A stretch of DNA of 64,000 nt. Source: Terriglobus tenax (GTDB taxonomy: Bacteria > Acidobacteriota > Terriglobia > Terriglobales > Acidobacteriaceae). Positions 53,321 to 64,000 of this stretch are shown in pieces; the first letter of the stretch is position 1; every line of letters begins with the position of its first letter. The translations under genes and the position numbers were made by a program. A model generated the notes under the pieces. It had not been told where the DNA came from, did no database searches, and worked only from the letters and a program-made list of their open reading frames with translations. The stretch lies in assembly GCF_025685395.1 (NCBI RefSeq), contig NZ_JAGSYA010000003.1, positions 1,270,313 to 1,334,312 of the forward strand, written 5' to 3'.

Positions 53321-55558
53321 CTATTGGAACGTGCGCGGCTTGGAGGCGATCAGGTCGGGCACGGCGTAGCCGGTACCGCTGAAGGCCGGGAGCTTGGGAT
53401 CAAGCTGCCGCGTGTCTGTGTATGCCGTCGTGTTGGTGCCCTTGGTGAGCAGGTGGACCTGGTTGTCGCCCGCCGTGCTGACGAAAAAGGTTGCATCGTC
53501 TGCGCTGAAGACACCCGCAACCGGAGCCGTAGGTGCGGACTTGCCGGAGGTGGTAGTCAGGGCAATATTGGAGACCGTGGAGGTCGACGGGAAGTAAGCC
53601 GGAACCACCGGGGAGGCCGTCGCGCCCAGGGAATAGGTGACGAAGGCAACCGAGGAGTTTGTCGCCGGAACGATGCTGGTGATAGCGGTTCCGGTGGCCG
53701 TGGTGGCATAGCTGTTCTGGCTGTTCAGGACGAAGTTGGGTACAGCCGCGCTGGCGGTGGGGCAATCGCCGGTCGGCAGTTTGACATTGAGGTCAGTAAT
53801 CTGCGGTATGCCGCCGATCATGCGTGCGCCAAGGATATGAGCGCCATCGTTGGTAGCCGCCAGGCGATCCAGTGGTGCTGCTACGGTACCGGCGGTGCCG
53901 CCTGCGACGGGGAAGTACTCGATGGACGAGACCGTGGAACCGGAGATGGTCGTCTTAGGGCAGTAGGTGTGAGCGACAGTCGAGGTGGAGCCTCCGAAGA
54001 AGGCGCCAATTGCCGGCACGGTGACGGCGACGTCATTGATGGTCGACAGGCCCGCGGTGCTGAGAGCCTGCCAGCCAGCCTGCGTGGAGTGCGTGATGAG
54101 CTGGTTGTCATCGGTGACGATGTAGACCGTTGAACTGTCCGTGGACCAGGCTGCGCGTGTGGCAACGCCGCCATAGGTCGAGCTGACCGTTCCGGCCGAG
54201 GTGTACAGATAGATCAGTTTACGGAGCGGATCCGTAATGACGACCGTGCCGGAGTCCGGCGAGACCGAAATGACGCGGCCAGTGATGGACGTGTTCTCCG
54301 AAGTGATGGAGTTTGACGTCGCATTGACCGTAATGATCGCGGTGCTGGTTCCGATGTACAGCGCTGCGCCATCCGTGGAGAGCTGCATCGAGTTCGGCAG
54401 GTAGGTCAAACGCAGGGTGCCGCCGATATTGCCGGTGGTCATATCAATCTGCGTCAGGTACTGCGATGCCGTGCTTCCCAGGTACAGGTAGTTGCTGCTG
54501 AGACCGCTCGTCGTGACATTGATGTTGTTTGAAACCACGGGCTTGCCGTTGCCGAAGAGGCCCACCAGGTTCGGAGGCGAGGTGTTGCAGGTGGGCGGCA
54601 TGCAGAAGGCTGTGATAGCCGCTGCACCCGGATACGTGGGAGTAACCGAACCACTGGCAGCCGGAATGGTGCGGGGCGTCGTTGAGACGAAGGTCAGCGT
54701 CAGGTTCGTGAGCGTGGTGCCGTTCTTGTCCAGCACCGTGGAGGTGATGGTCTGCGTCGTATTAGGATTGACGCTGACATTGCTCGACGAGCTTCCGGGG
54801 ACGTTGAGAGCGATGCTGGTCGGCGGGCAGGTTGAGAAATAGCCGGCGGTCGAAGTGGCGTTCGCAATGGTCGCGGTGATCAGCGTGGAGCCCGGCTGGG
54901 CCGCGGTGGCGACGCCATTTTCGTCGATGGTGACGATGCTGCCGGTCTGCGGCGTAAAGGTAAAGTGGCCGACGATGCTCGGATCAATCAGGTTGCCCGA
55001 GGAGTCGTACGCGGAGGCCGAGAGCGTGATGGCTTTCCCTTGAGAGACGCAACTGCTTTGCAGCCCACTGTTGAGGGCAACGCTGCCGATGATGGGATGG
55101 ACGTAGACGGGCACGGTATTGCTGGTGGCTCCGCCCGCGCTTGCCGTAATGGTTGCAACGCCGGATTTGCCGGTGCTGTTGCAGTAGGTGTAATCGGCAA
55201 TGCCGCCGGCCATGTTCCGGTTCCAGCTGCCGGCGCAGAGGCGGCCCGTGGTTGGGTTGATGTCAACCAACTCATGGGTCGTGTCTGAACTGGCATACGT
55301 AAAGGAGCTTACGCTTACGCTGTTTCCTTTGCAGTCCGTGGCGCTGGCGGTGCCAACGCTGCCCATCTGACCGTTGGAAAGCGAGACGCCGGTCAGGCGA
55401 GGTTCAAGGTTGACTGTAGTGATCTGGCCGGTCTTCAGACCGGAGTCGCCGCCGTTACAGTAGACAGCGCTGCTTTTATTGCGAGAGCACCCCGTGATGG
55501 AGATGCTTACCGGAATAAAGAACATCACCAAAAAAGCAAGTAAAACAAACCGCTTCAT
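53321..55558 (-). CDS. Lipoprotein with Big2-like domains and a beta-propeller
   Basis: 745 residues. The signal ends in a lipobox ITGC (Cys24). Bacterial Ig-like (Big2) repeats follow (TIDENGVATAAQPGSTLITA, and similar near 95-150), then a propeller-like half (YLYLGSTASQYLTQIDMTTG; VYIVTDDNQLITHS). Rich in Ser and Thr. It should sit on the outer membrane or be secreted, for adhesion or binding; no enzyme motif. GGGGAGG lies five bases before ATG 55558. Confidence 0.82.
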   Translation of the reverse strand: MKRFVLLAFLVMFFIPVSISITGCSRNKSSAVYCNGGDSGLKTGQITTVNLEPRLTGVSLSNGQMGSVGTASATDCKGNSVSVSSFTYASSDTTHELVDINPTTGRLCAGSWNRNMAGGIADYTYCNSTGKSGVATITASAGGATSNTVPVYVHPIIGSVALNSGLQSSCVSQGKAITLSASAYDSSGNLIDPSIVGHFTFTPQTGSIVTIDENGVATAAQPGSTLITATIANATSTAGYFSTCPPTSIALNVPGSSSSNVSVNPNTTQTITSTVLDKNGTTLTNLTLTFVSTTPRTIPAASGSVTPTYPGAAAITAFCMPPTCNTSPPNLVGLFGNGKPVVSNNINVTTSGLSSNYLYLGSTASQYLTQIDMTTGNIGGTLRLTYLPNSMQLSTDGAALYIGTSTAIITVNATSNSITSENTSITGRVISVSPDSGTVVITDPLRKLIYLYTSAGTVSSTYGGVATRAAWSTDSSTVYIVTDDNQLITHSTQAGWQALSTAGLSTINDVAVTVPAIGAFFGGSTSTVAHTYCPKTTISGSTVSSIEYFPVAGGTAGTVAAPLDRLAATNDGAHILGARMIGGIPQITDLNVKLPTGDCPTASAAVPNFVLNSQNSYATTATGTAITSIVPATNSSVAFVTYSLGATASPVVPAYFPSTSTVSNIALTTTSGKSAPTAPVAGVFSADDATFFVSTAGDNQVHLLTKGTNTTAYTDTRQLDPKLPAFSGTGYAVPDLIASKPRTFQ

Positions 55559-55727
55559 TCAACCTCCCCGTTCGGCCGGAATCCGTGCCGAACGGTCCAT
55601 CTGCCTATGCTTGGAATTGCTAAAGTTCAGTGTAAAGGTGACGAGTGGCAGCGGCAAATGAAAGCAGGGCGGAGGCTATACTTAGGAACGATTTCACCCT
55701 TAAAAACTCAAAGGTGCCCTTTTCCGC

Positions 55728-56930
55728 ATGACGAATGATTCGCAGGAGCTGTCCCGACCGTTTGGCCCACTCTCCTTCAAGAACCGTATGCCGGCACTGG
55801 ATGGTTTGCGCGCCATGGCCATCACGATGGTCTTTCTGGAGCACTATGGCGGCGGATCCCATGGCGGGGGCATCCTGAGGCTGTTCAATCAGTTCCGGGA
55901 AAATCTGTGGGTGGGAGTGGACTTGTTTTTTGTCCTGTCGGGGTTTCTGATCACCGGTATTTTGTACGACACACGCGAGGACAGTCACTACTTCAAGCGG
56001 TTTTTTGCCCGCCGGGCGGTTCGTATTTTTCCGGTGTACTACGGAATTTTTGCCGTGATGGGCCTGCTGACACTGATTTTTCACTATCAGTGGTTCTGGC
56101 TGCAGTCGACCTTCCTGATTTATCTGGGAAATTTCTTCGGGAACTGGAACTTTGATCTGTACAGCCTGGCCTCTCCGACGCATCCGCTGGCCTACATCTC
56201 ATTCGGCCATTTCTGGTCGCTCTGCGTGGAAGAGCAGTTTTATCTGGTCTGGCCGCTGGTGGTGTGGATGGTGCGTGACCGTATCAAACTGATTCGCATT
56301 GCCAGTGTGATTGCGGTTCTGGCCTTCTTATCCCGCGTGGCGATGTTCGCGCTTGCCGGGCCTGAACTGGCGGAGCGCTGGGTGGTACGTGCACTGCCTT
56401 TTCGTGCAGATGCGCTGCTGATCGGCGCGATTCTTGCCCTGATATTCCGTGGGGAGCGTGCGGCCGCCTGGCAACGCCGCTGCCTGCCGGTCTTCCTGGC
56501 TTCGCTGGCGATTGCCATGGGCATCCTGGCGATGCCGGTTCCGTGGCCTAACCCCTGGGTCTTTACGGTGGGATATGTGTTTATTGCGCTGGCGGCTGCT
56601 GGACTAATCGGCATGACGATCCGCACGGGGACGCGGACCTTCCGTGTATTCAACATTCGCCCGCTGCGCATGATCGGCAAGTACAGCTACGGCTTTTATG
56701 TCTTCCACTACCTGTTTGCACACGCATGGATCGGTCTGCTCGTCCTGATGATGGACAAGCTGCACTCGGTGGCACTGGCAGGGTTGATCGTGATTCCGCT
56801 GAACTTCGTGGTGACGTTTATCGCCGCCAAGCTGAGTTTCGACCTGTTCGAGTCGAAGGTGCTGAAGCTGAAGTCACGGTTTACCTATGACCTGGAGCAG
56901 CAGGCGCATCAACACGCCTACCGCACCTAG
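55728..56930 (+). CDS. Acyltransferase 3 (OafA/YrhL-type) membrane protein
   Basis: 400 residues with about ten membrane helices. MPALDGLRAMAITMVFLEHY contains the conserved Arg and His; FFVLSGFLITGIL and GHFWSLCVEEQFYLVWPLVV are typical of family 3. It transfers acetyl or similar groups to surface polysaccharides or antibiotics. Its stop is 4 bases from an inverted-repeat element. Confidence 0.92.
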   Translation: MTNDSQELSRPFGPLSFKNRMPALDGLRAMAITMVFLEHYGGGSHGGGILRLFNQFRENLWVGVDLFFVLSGFLITGILYDTREDSHYFKRFFARRAVRIFPVYYGIFAVMGLLTLIFHYQWFWLQSTFLIYLGNFFGNWNFDLYSLASPTHPLAYISFGHFWSLCVEEQFYLVWPLVVWMVRDRIKLIRIASVIAVLAFLSRVAMFALAGPELAERWVVRALPFRADALLIGAILALIFRGERAAAWQRRCLPVFLASLAIAMGILAMPVPWPNPWVFTVGYVFIALAAAGLIGMTIRTGTRTFRVFNIRPLRMIGKYSYGFYVFHYLFAHAWIGLLVLMMDKLHSVALAGLIVIPLNFVVTFIAAKLSFDLFESKVLKLKSRFTYDLEQQAHQHAYRT

Positions 56931-56934
56931 GGCG

Positions 56935-57140
56935 TATCGACAAATTCAGAAGATCTCCAAAAATCTTGTCATTACCTCCAAAGCGGAACGCCGCATGGCG
57001 TCCGCTTTGTGGAGGAACCTGCATTTCTCGCAAATTTTGGTTCCAAATGCAGGTCTCTCCGCTCCGCGCGTTGCGCTCCGGTCGAGATGACAAGGCTTTC
57101 TAGCGACAAATGACCCCTGCTAATTCGAATCTGTCGATAC
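56935..57140. repeat. 206-base composite inverted-repeat element with 14-base ends
   Basis: Bounded by GTATCGACAAATTC (56935-56948) and its near-perfect inverse (57127-57140, one mismatch). Inside are nested stems: CTTGTCAT (56966-56973) with ATGACAAG (57087-57094), AAAGCGGA (56981-56988) with TCCGCTTT (57001-57008), extended by flanking CCTC/GGAGG, and CCTGCATTT (57018-57026) with 57045-57053. The GGTCGAGATGACAA core matches other repeats in the window. No coding frame. It fits between two gene ends with four or three bases to spare. Confidence 0.8.
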
Positions 57141-57143
57141 AGC

Positions 57144-59165
57144 CTAGTTGTTTTTTGCCGGCATCTTCTCTTCAAACCAGCGGAGCGTGCGCTCTAAGCG
57201 GTCTGTCACATGCTGCGGATTGGCGAAGTGGTGACCTTCTCCCGGGTAAACAACCAGTTGGGTGGTCACACCCAGGTCACGCAGGGCATGCCACATTTCA
57301 AAGGACTGGGGCATGGGGCACTCGCCGTCTGAGTCGCCGACGATGATCAGCTCCGGCGTCTTCACGTTCTTGATGTAGTTGATGGCCGAGGACTTGGCGT
57401 AAACCGCCGGGTCGTCGTAGACCGAGGCCCCGAAAAAGGGAATCATCCACTGGTCGATGGAGTTTTCGCCGTAGTAGCTCTGCCAGTTGGAGATACCGGC
57501 ACCGGCAACGGCCGCTTTGAAGCGGTCGGTCTGGGTGATGGCGAACATGCTCATGAAGCCGCCGTAGCTCCAGCCCATGAGACCGACGCGATTCGGATCG
57601 ACGGGGAACTTCTTTTCGACGGAGTCAAGCCCGGCGAGGATGTCGCGGAGGTCGCCGTAGCCGAAGTCCTTGCGGTTGGCCTGGGTAAATTTTTCTCCCT
57701 GGCCGTAGGAGCCGCGCGGGTTCGGTTGGAAGACAAAATAGCCGAGGGCGGAGAACAGGGCCGGCTCGCCGCCGTAGCGCGAGGTGATCTCGCTGGACGG
57801 GCCACCGTGCACGGAGACGATGAGTGGATACTTCTTCGAGGGATCGTAGTTTGCCGGCAGGGTCAGCCAACCCTGAACGTCGAAGCCCTCGTTCTTCCAC
57901 TCGATGGACTCGGCTTTGCCGCTCAGAGGCTTCATGGCGGCGTTCAGGTGAGAAATCTGCTTCAGACTCTTCATTTCGCCGGCCCAGACCTCGGGCGCCA
58001 TGGTGGCGGACTGGCGAATCAGCGCTATCTTTTTGCTGGAGAGCGAGATGGAGACCGACATGGCCGACTGGCCGGAGCCGATGGACTCGGGCAAAGTCAG
58101 GTGATAGAGCGGGATATCGGTGCCGGAGGTGGTGATGACGCCCAGGTGAGCCTGTCCGCGGCGGTGCTCGGATACGACCAGGTGGGAGTCGTCCGCCCAT
58201 TCCAGCCAGGAGGGTGTGGACTTGCGGTCGGCGGTGATGATTTTGGGTTCGCCTCCGGTGGAGGGAACGAGGTAGATATCGCCGCCGTTTGAGCCCTCGT
58301 CCGACATCAAGCCGCCGATGAATGCGATGGTCTTGCCGTCCGGCGAGAAGCGGGGGACGGCGATCTGCAAGCCATGGAGCGGGCCGGTCACGGATTGCGG
58401 ATCGACGATGGTGCGGTTGGTCTGGTTCTCAGGGCCGCCATTCCGTTTAAATTCAATCGTCCGAAGCTTGGCTACCCACCAGTTGTTCTCTCCTGGAGGA
58501 TTGGCTGCGATGTAGACCAGTCCATTGGAGCCGGGCGCCCAGGAGAACTCGTAGACATGCTGGTCTGCGACGGTAAGCGGTTCGACCGTCCCATTCACTG
58601 GAAGAGCTTCCCAAACACGCTGGATCTCAATGCCGTCTTCTCCGATGACGCCAGCGGGAGGCTTCATGGCGCCGGTGGCTCCGGCAGCGCGGGAGCCGTT
58701 TTCAACGAAGAGAAAGGCCACCGACTTGCCGTCCGGCGAGAACGCCGGCTTTGCAAGTGCTCCGGTCAGATGGGTGAGCTGCTTGAACTTGTTATCGCTC
58801 GCCGACCAGAGATAAAGCTGCCACTGCTTCTGCCGCTTGCCGTCAGGCGTGCAGTTGGAAAGGAAGGCGAGGGTCTTCGAGTCGGGCGCCCAGGTGGGGC
58901 TTTTGCTGGCACAGGCGGGCTTGAGTTCGTTGCCGCCGGGAGAGAGGATGCGGTCCTCGCCCGTGCCGTCAGAGGCCGAGAGGTGCAAGGCGTCCCCGGA
59001 GGTGCCTGGAGCTACCCATGCGACATAGCTGCCGTCGGGGGAAAGAATAGAGGCCGTCGGAATGCTGACTTTGGCCAGATCATTGACCAGCTCCGGGATG
59101 CGGGAGGTCTGCTGTGCGGGCAACAATGCGGCAGAAAAGAGGACGGCGGCGGCGATCGTACGCAT
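57144..59165 (-). CDS. Secreted S9-family prolyl oligopeptidase-like peptidase
   Basis: 673 residues with a signal peptide (to about LPAQQ, residue 20). A propeller domain occupies about 30-390 (SPDGSYVAWVAPG; FSPDGKTIAFIGG); the alpha/beta-hydrolase domain carries GWSYGGFMSMF (nucleophile Ser), an Asp in VGDSDGECP and a His in PGEGHHFANP. Acylaminoacyl peptidase or dipeptidyl peptidase activity is expected in the periplasm. ATG 59165 has no Shine-Dalgarno; TATGCT ends eight bases before it. Confidence 0.9.
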   Translation of the reverse strand: MRTIAAAVLFSAALLPAQQTSRIPELVNDLAKVSIPTASILSPDGSYVAWVAPGTSGDALHLSASDGTGEDRILSPGGNELKPACASKSPTWAPDSKTLAFLSNCTPDGKRQKQWQLYLWSASDNKFKQLTHLTGALAKPAFSPDGKSVAFLFVENGSRAAGATGAMKPPAGVIGEDGIEIQRVWEALPVNGTVEPLTVADQHVYEFSWAPGSNGLVYIAANPPGENNWWVAKLRTIEFKRNGGPENQTNRTIVDPQSVTGPLHGLQIAVPRFSPDGKTIAFIGGLMSDEGSNGGDIYLVPSTGGEPKIITADRKSTPSWLEWADDSHLVVSEHRRGQAHLGVITTSGTDIPLYHLTLPESIGSGQSAMSVSISLSSKKIALIRQSATMAPEVWAGEMKSLKQISHLNAAMKPLSGKAESIEWKNEGFDVQGWLTLPANYDPSKKYPLIVSVHGGPSSEITSRYGGEPALFSALGYFVFQPNPRGSYGQGEKFTQANRKDFGYGDLRDILAGLDSVEKKFPVDPNRVGLMGWSYGGFMSMFAITQTDRFKAAVAGAGISNWQSYYGENSIDQWMIPFFGASVYDDPAVYAKSSAINYIKNVKTPELIIVGDSDGECPMPQSFEMWHALRDLGVTTQLVVYPGEGHHFANPQHVTDRLERTLRWFEEKMPAKNN

Positions 59166-59173
59166 AAGGCTTA

Positions 59174-59179
59174 AGCATA
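59174..59179 (-). promoter_or_regulatory. -10-like box of the S9 peptidase gene
   Basis: TATGCT on the minus strand ends eight bases before ATG 59165; no ribosome-binding site. Confidence 0.35.
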
Positions 59180-59274
59180 ACGGCAGACATAGGCCCGGAC
59201 GCGATGGAATGATGGAGCTGAAGAAAGGAACCCATGGGCGCTTTTCGAGCGTCCATAGGGATGAGGATTCCCGT

Positions 59275-60033
59275 TTGAAAATCGATCTGGCACGTTCTAC
59301 CAAGTACCTTGGGTGCTGCCTCTTTCTGCTGATGACAGTTCTGACAACGAACGCACAGGCAGAGGCAACATCTTCCTCGCTTCCGGATGCTCCCCAGCCG
59401 CAGGCCCAGGGGCAAGCTCCAACTCCCCCGCAAACGGATGAGGGGAGGCAGACCAAACGCATCCTGGGGATTCTGCCGAACTTTCGTTCCGTGTCGGTGG
59501 ATCAGGTGCTGCCGCCGCTGACTCCGGCGCAGAAGTTCAAGCTGATGGCGCAGGATAGTTTCGACTACTCGGCGTTTGTATATGTGGGCATTATGGCCGG
59601 GGAGTCGATGCGGCAGAATTCATACCCCGAGTTTCACCAGGGCGCGGCCGGGTATGGCCGCTACTACTGGCATGCGTTTGCCGACAATGTCGATGGCAAC
59701 CTGATGTCGGAGGCGCTGATTCCGACGATTACGCGGCAGGATCCGCGTTATTACACCCTGGGCCATGGAGGCTTCGTGAAGCGGACGGGCTATTCTCTAT
59801 CGCGCCTGGTGGTGACCAGGACGGATCGGGACGGGCGCGGCTTCAATTTCGGCGAGGTGGTGGGCAACGGGGCTGCGGCCGGAATCTCCGGCTTGTACTA
59901 CCCGGGCCGCGAGCGCACCTGGACCAAGACGGGGCAGCGGTGGGTAACCTCCATTGGGCTGGATGGCGTGAGCAACCTTCTGAAGGAGTTCTGGCCGGAT
60001 ATCAATCACGGGGTGTTCCACTCCCATCAGTAG
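59275..60033 (+). CDS. Exported protein of unknown function
   Basis: About 252 residues from TTG 59275, which has AGGA eight bases upstream and begins a proper signal peptide (YLGCCLFLLMTVLTTNAQA); ATG 59209 in the same frame would add 22 residues without a ribosome-binding site. A Pro/Gln-rich part (SSLPDAPQPQAQGQAPTPPQ) is followed by a conserved-looking domain (ILGILPNFRSVSVDQVLPPL; YGRYYWHAFADNVDGNLMSE; ITRQDPRYYTLGHGG). Similar proteins are, as I recall, common in Acidobacteria; no function is known. Confidence 0.75.
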   Translation: MKIDLARSTKYLGCCLFLLMTVLTTNAQAEATSSSLPDAPQPQAQGQAPTPPQTDEGRQTKRILGILPNFRSVSVDQVLPPLTPAQKFKLMAQDSFDYSAFVYVGIMAGESMRQNSYPEFHQGAAGYGRYYWHAFADNVDGNLMSEALIPTITRQDPRYYTLGHGGFVKRTGYSLSRLVVTRTDRDGRGFNFGEVVGNGAAAGISGLYYPGRERTWTKTGQRWVTSIGLDGVSNLLKEFWPDINHGVFHSHQ

Positions 60034-60042
60034 GCGATAGTA

Positions 60043-60069
60043 AGAAGGGCGCCCTTTGGGTGCCCTTCT
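60043..60069 (+). terminator. Hairpin terminator candidate
   Basis: Twelve-base stem (AGAAGGGCGCCC at 60043-60054 with 60058-60069, one G-T pair), three-base loop; the following CGTGTTT is only a weak U-tract. Confidence 0.65.
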
Positions 60070-60100
60070 CGTGTTTCCGGGCGAAATTCCCCGATCAATA

Positions 60101-60129
60101 TTGACTCTTTCGCCACTTCTTGCTATTGT
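60101..60129 (+). promoter_or_regulatory. Sigma70 promoter of the str operon
   Basis: TTGACT (60101-60106) and TATTGT (60124-60129) exactly 17 bases apart. Transcription would start about 60136, at a hairpin (AGGTTCCG 60134-60141 with 60150-60157), leaving a leader of roughly 570 bases before rpsL. Confidence 0.7.
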
Positions 60130-60135
60130 TTGGAG

Positions 60136-60708
60136 GTTCCGCGTATTTCCGGAACCTGGGCTTGTGAGGGCGGTTGGAATGCCTGACGGGTACAGGGTGG
60201 GCGTAAGTATTGGCCCGGTGCAGGGAATCACTGGTGGTACTTGGTGGAAAACCTGTGCGAAATTCCGGATAGAATAGAGTCATCGCAATGCGGGAGCCGG
60301 ATGTTTGGTTCCTGGCGGATGCGACCCCTCGAAGGAGCCTGCGACACCCTCCACCCCCGGTAAGAATGGGGATCCCATGTGGAAGGCTATGTAGGCCGGA
60401 ACAGCGAAACGGAGTTGGGCTTGCCCTGGTAGCTGCTTCGGGATGAAATCCCGAAGAGTGTGCTGGAGGGCGGAAAGAGACCCGGCCACCGTCGACTGTT
60501 ATTTGCTTGGTTGGTGATGTGCCCCTAGGTTGTGGTTGAACCGTGGGTGAATTTAGATGCGAAGCTGGACTTCGCCCGGGCGCCACGAGTGGTGTTCGGC
60601 GTATTTGCGCGAGTGCGCAAGGTTTCGTAGTGCGGTGGCGCTGGGGCTCGATTGAGTGTCAGGGTTTGCCGGTAAGTAGTTTGGAAGCGATTTGCAAGGA
60701 GTTTTAGA
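60136..60708 (+). other. Long, possibly structured leader of the str operon
   Basis: About 570 bases with no supported gene between promoter and rpsL. Stem candidates: 60134-60157; CTTCGGGAT-GAA-ATCCCGAAG (60436-60456, nine perfect pairs). I see no match to the signature sequences of RNase P, tmRNA, SRP RNA or 6S RNA. It may be a regulatory leader or hold an unrecognised small RNA. Confidence 0.45.
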
Positions 60709-61092
60709 GTGCCTACGTTTCATCAGCTTGTGAAGAAGGGCCGCACGGCGCCCCGCTATAAGACGGCCAGCCCCGCGCTGCAGGGTTCGCCCCAGCGTCG
60801 TGGAGTCTGCACCCGCGTGTACACCCAGACCCCGAAGAAGCCGAACTCGGCGCTGCGTAAGGTAGCCCGCGTCCGTCTGACCAATGGGATCGAAGTGACG
60901 ACCTATATCCCGGGCATCGGTCACAACCTGCAGGAGCACTCGATTGTGCTGATCCGCGGTGGCCGTGTGAAGGATCTGCCGGGTGTTCGTTACCACGTTG
61001 TGCGCGGAACGCTGGATTCGGTAGGCGTTGCCAACCGGAAGCAGAGCCGCTCGAAGTACGGCGCGAAGCGTCCGAAGGCTGCCGCCAAGTAG
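60709..61092 (+). CDS. rpsL: 30S ribosomal protein S12
   Basis: 127 residues, full length. [35 protein letters not shown] and [19 protein letters not shown] are universal blocks; the Lys of TPKKPNS is the usual streptomycin-sensitive state. GTG start with AAGGAG eight bases upstream. First gene of the str operon; a GAAA-capped hairpin (61108-61124) follows it. Confidence 0.98.
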   Translation: MPTFHQLVKKGRTAPRYKTASPALQGSPQRRGVCTRVYTQTPKKPNSALRKVARVRLTNGIEVTTYIPGIGHNLQEHSIVLIRGGRVKDLPGVRYHVVRGTLDSVGVANRKQSRSKYGAKRPKAAAK

Positions 61093-61107
61093 TCCTGAGA
61101 GATGGGT

Positions 61108-61124
61108 GGGGTCGAAAGACCCCC
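61108..61124 (+). other. Intercistronic hairpin rpsL-rpsG
   Basis: GGGGTC-GAAA-GACCCC, a stem closed by a GNRA tetraloop in the 93-base gap. In other bacteria S7 feeds back on its own operon through this gap; whether this hairpin serves for that is unknown. Confidence 0.55.
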
Positions 61125-61182
61125 AAACAAGCCTGGCTGCTTGAGAGGTTGACGGCTCCAGGGGAAGAAGAGAAGGAAATAA

Positions 61183-61656
<474 letters not shown>

Positions 61657-61662
61657 GCACTT

Positions 61663-61693
61663 AGGGTGCAGAGGCTGAACGCCTCTGCACCCT
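61663..61693 (+). other. Intercistronic hairpin rpsG-fusA
   Basis: Thirteen-base perfect stem (AGGGTGCAGAGGC at 61663-61675 with 61681-61693), five-base loop, no U-tract. Probably an mRNA-stability, processing or attenuation element within the operon. Confidence 0.65.
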
Positions 61694-61744
61694 GCAACAG
61701 ATTGAAGTAACCGCGGGCGGAAGCTCGCAGAAGAGAAGAATCAA

Positions 61745-63832
<2,088 letters not shown>

Positions 63833-63883
63833 GTCCGCGGTTCAACTTTAGATTTTTAGACTTTCAGAAAGACGGAGAACAAG

Positions 63884-64000
63884 ATGGCGAAGGAAAAATT
63901 TGACCGGTCTAAGCCTCACGTAAACGTGGGAACGATTGGTCACATCGATCACGGCAAGACGACGTTGACGGCGGCGATCACGAAGGTTCTGTCGAAGCAC
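63884..64000 (+). CDS. tuf: Elongation factor Tu, N-terminal 39 residues (cut by the window end)
   Basis: [20 protein letters not shown] followed by [19 protein letters not shown], which holds the G1 motif. A GGAG lies eight bases before the ATG. Fourth gene of the str operon; the rest lies outside the window. Confidence 0.95.

Noticed and set aside
60295..60500. Possible RNase P, tmRNA, SRP or 6S RNA gene in the rpsL leader
   Set aside because: The signature sequences that I know for these RNAs are not present; only generic stems are seen.

Overview
The window looks like a chromosomal segment of an acidobacterium of the Terriglobia type (Terriglobus, Granulicella or Edaphobacter relatives). 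This is inferred from the gene families present: two very large TonB-dependent receptors with an N-terminal carboxypeptidase-regulatory-like domain, a VWFA-related protein of the acidobacterial type, a kinase-TPR receptor, S55 and S9 peptidases, PQQ-type beta-propeller enzymes and several secreted proteins without a recognised family. GC is high and genes are dense. I see no insertion sequence, prophage, CRISPR array or tRNA gene.

Layout. 1-9.3 kb: truncated membrane protein, HAD hydrolase, a transmembrane Ser/Thr kinase facing a FHA-GAF-PP2C phosphatase tail to tail, and a two-subunit molybdenum hydroxylase. 9.6-30.3 kb: ornithine aminotransferase, two TonB-dependent receptors, a CHRD protein with a Tat-exported LanC-like protein, MFS transporter and LysR regulator, secreted amidohydrolase with a PQQ dehydrogenase, a gamma-glutamyltranspeptidase homologue and a haem-PQQ enzyme. 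30.3-39.4 kb: glycosyltransferase, an isolated set of flagellar-switch (SpoA) genes, a secreted propeller protein with an S55 peptidase, then a 25-residue seven-cysteine micro-protein just upstream of a CorE-like ECF sigma factor with a cysteine-rich tail, then a VWFA protein. 39.5-46.7 kb: PaiB-like and DinB-like proteins, an auto-regulated-looking TetR operon, a ParD/ParE-type toxin-antitoxin pair coupled by 4-base overlaps to HAD phosphatases, a DMT transporter, a secreted protein and rpsT. 46.8-60 kb: D-2-hydroxyacid dehydrogenase, 5'-nucleotidase, sodium/solute symporter, lipoproteins, a VOC-lumazine synthase fusion with nusB, acyltransferase and S9 peptidase. 60-64 kb: the str operon (rpsL, rpsG, fusA, start of tuf) behind an unusually long leader.

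Themes. Several genes have no Shine-Dalgarno sequence and instead carry a TANNNT box only 6-8 bases before the start codon, which suggests leaderless transcripts. Dispersed palindromic repeats ending in a CGGTCGGGATGACA-like core occupy intergenic spaces; one copy is read in frame inside the S55 peptidase gene and another forms a 206-base element with 14-base terminal inverted repeats. The best candidate for an undescribed system is the Cys-rich micro-protein plus CorE-like sigma pair at 37.5-38.2 kb; next are the SpoA gene cluster with a FliM lacking its N-terminal CheY-binding segment, the exported LanC-like/CHRD pair, and the long str leader.
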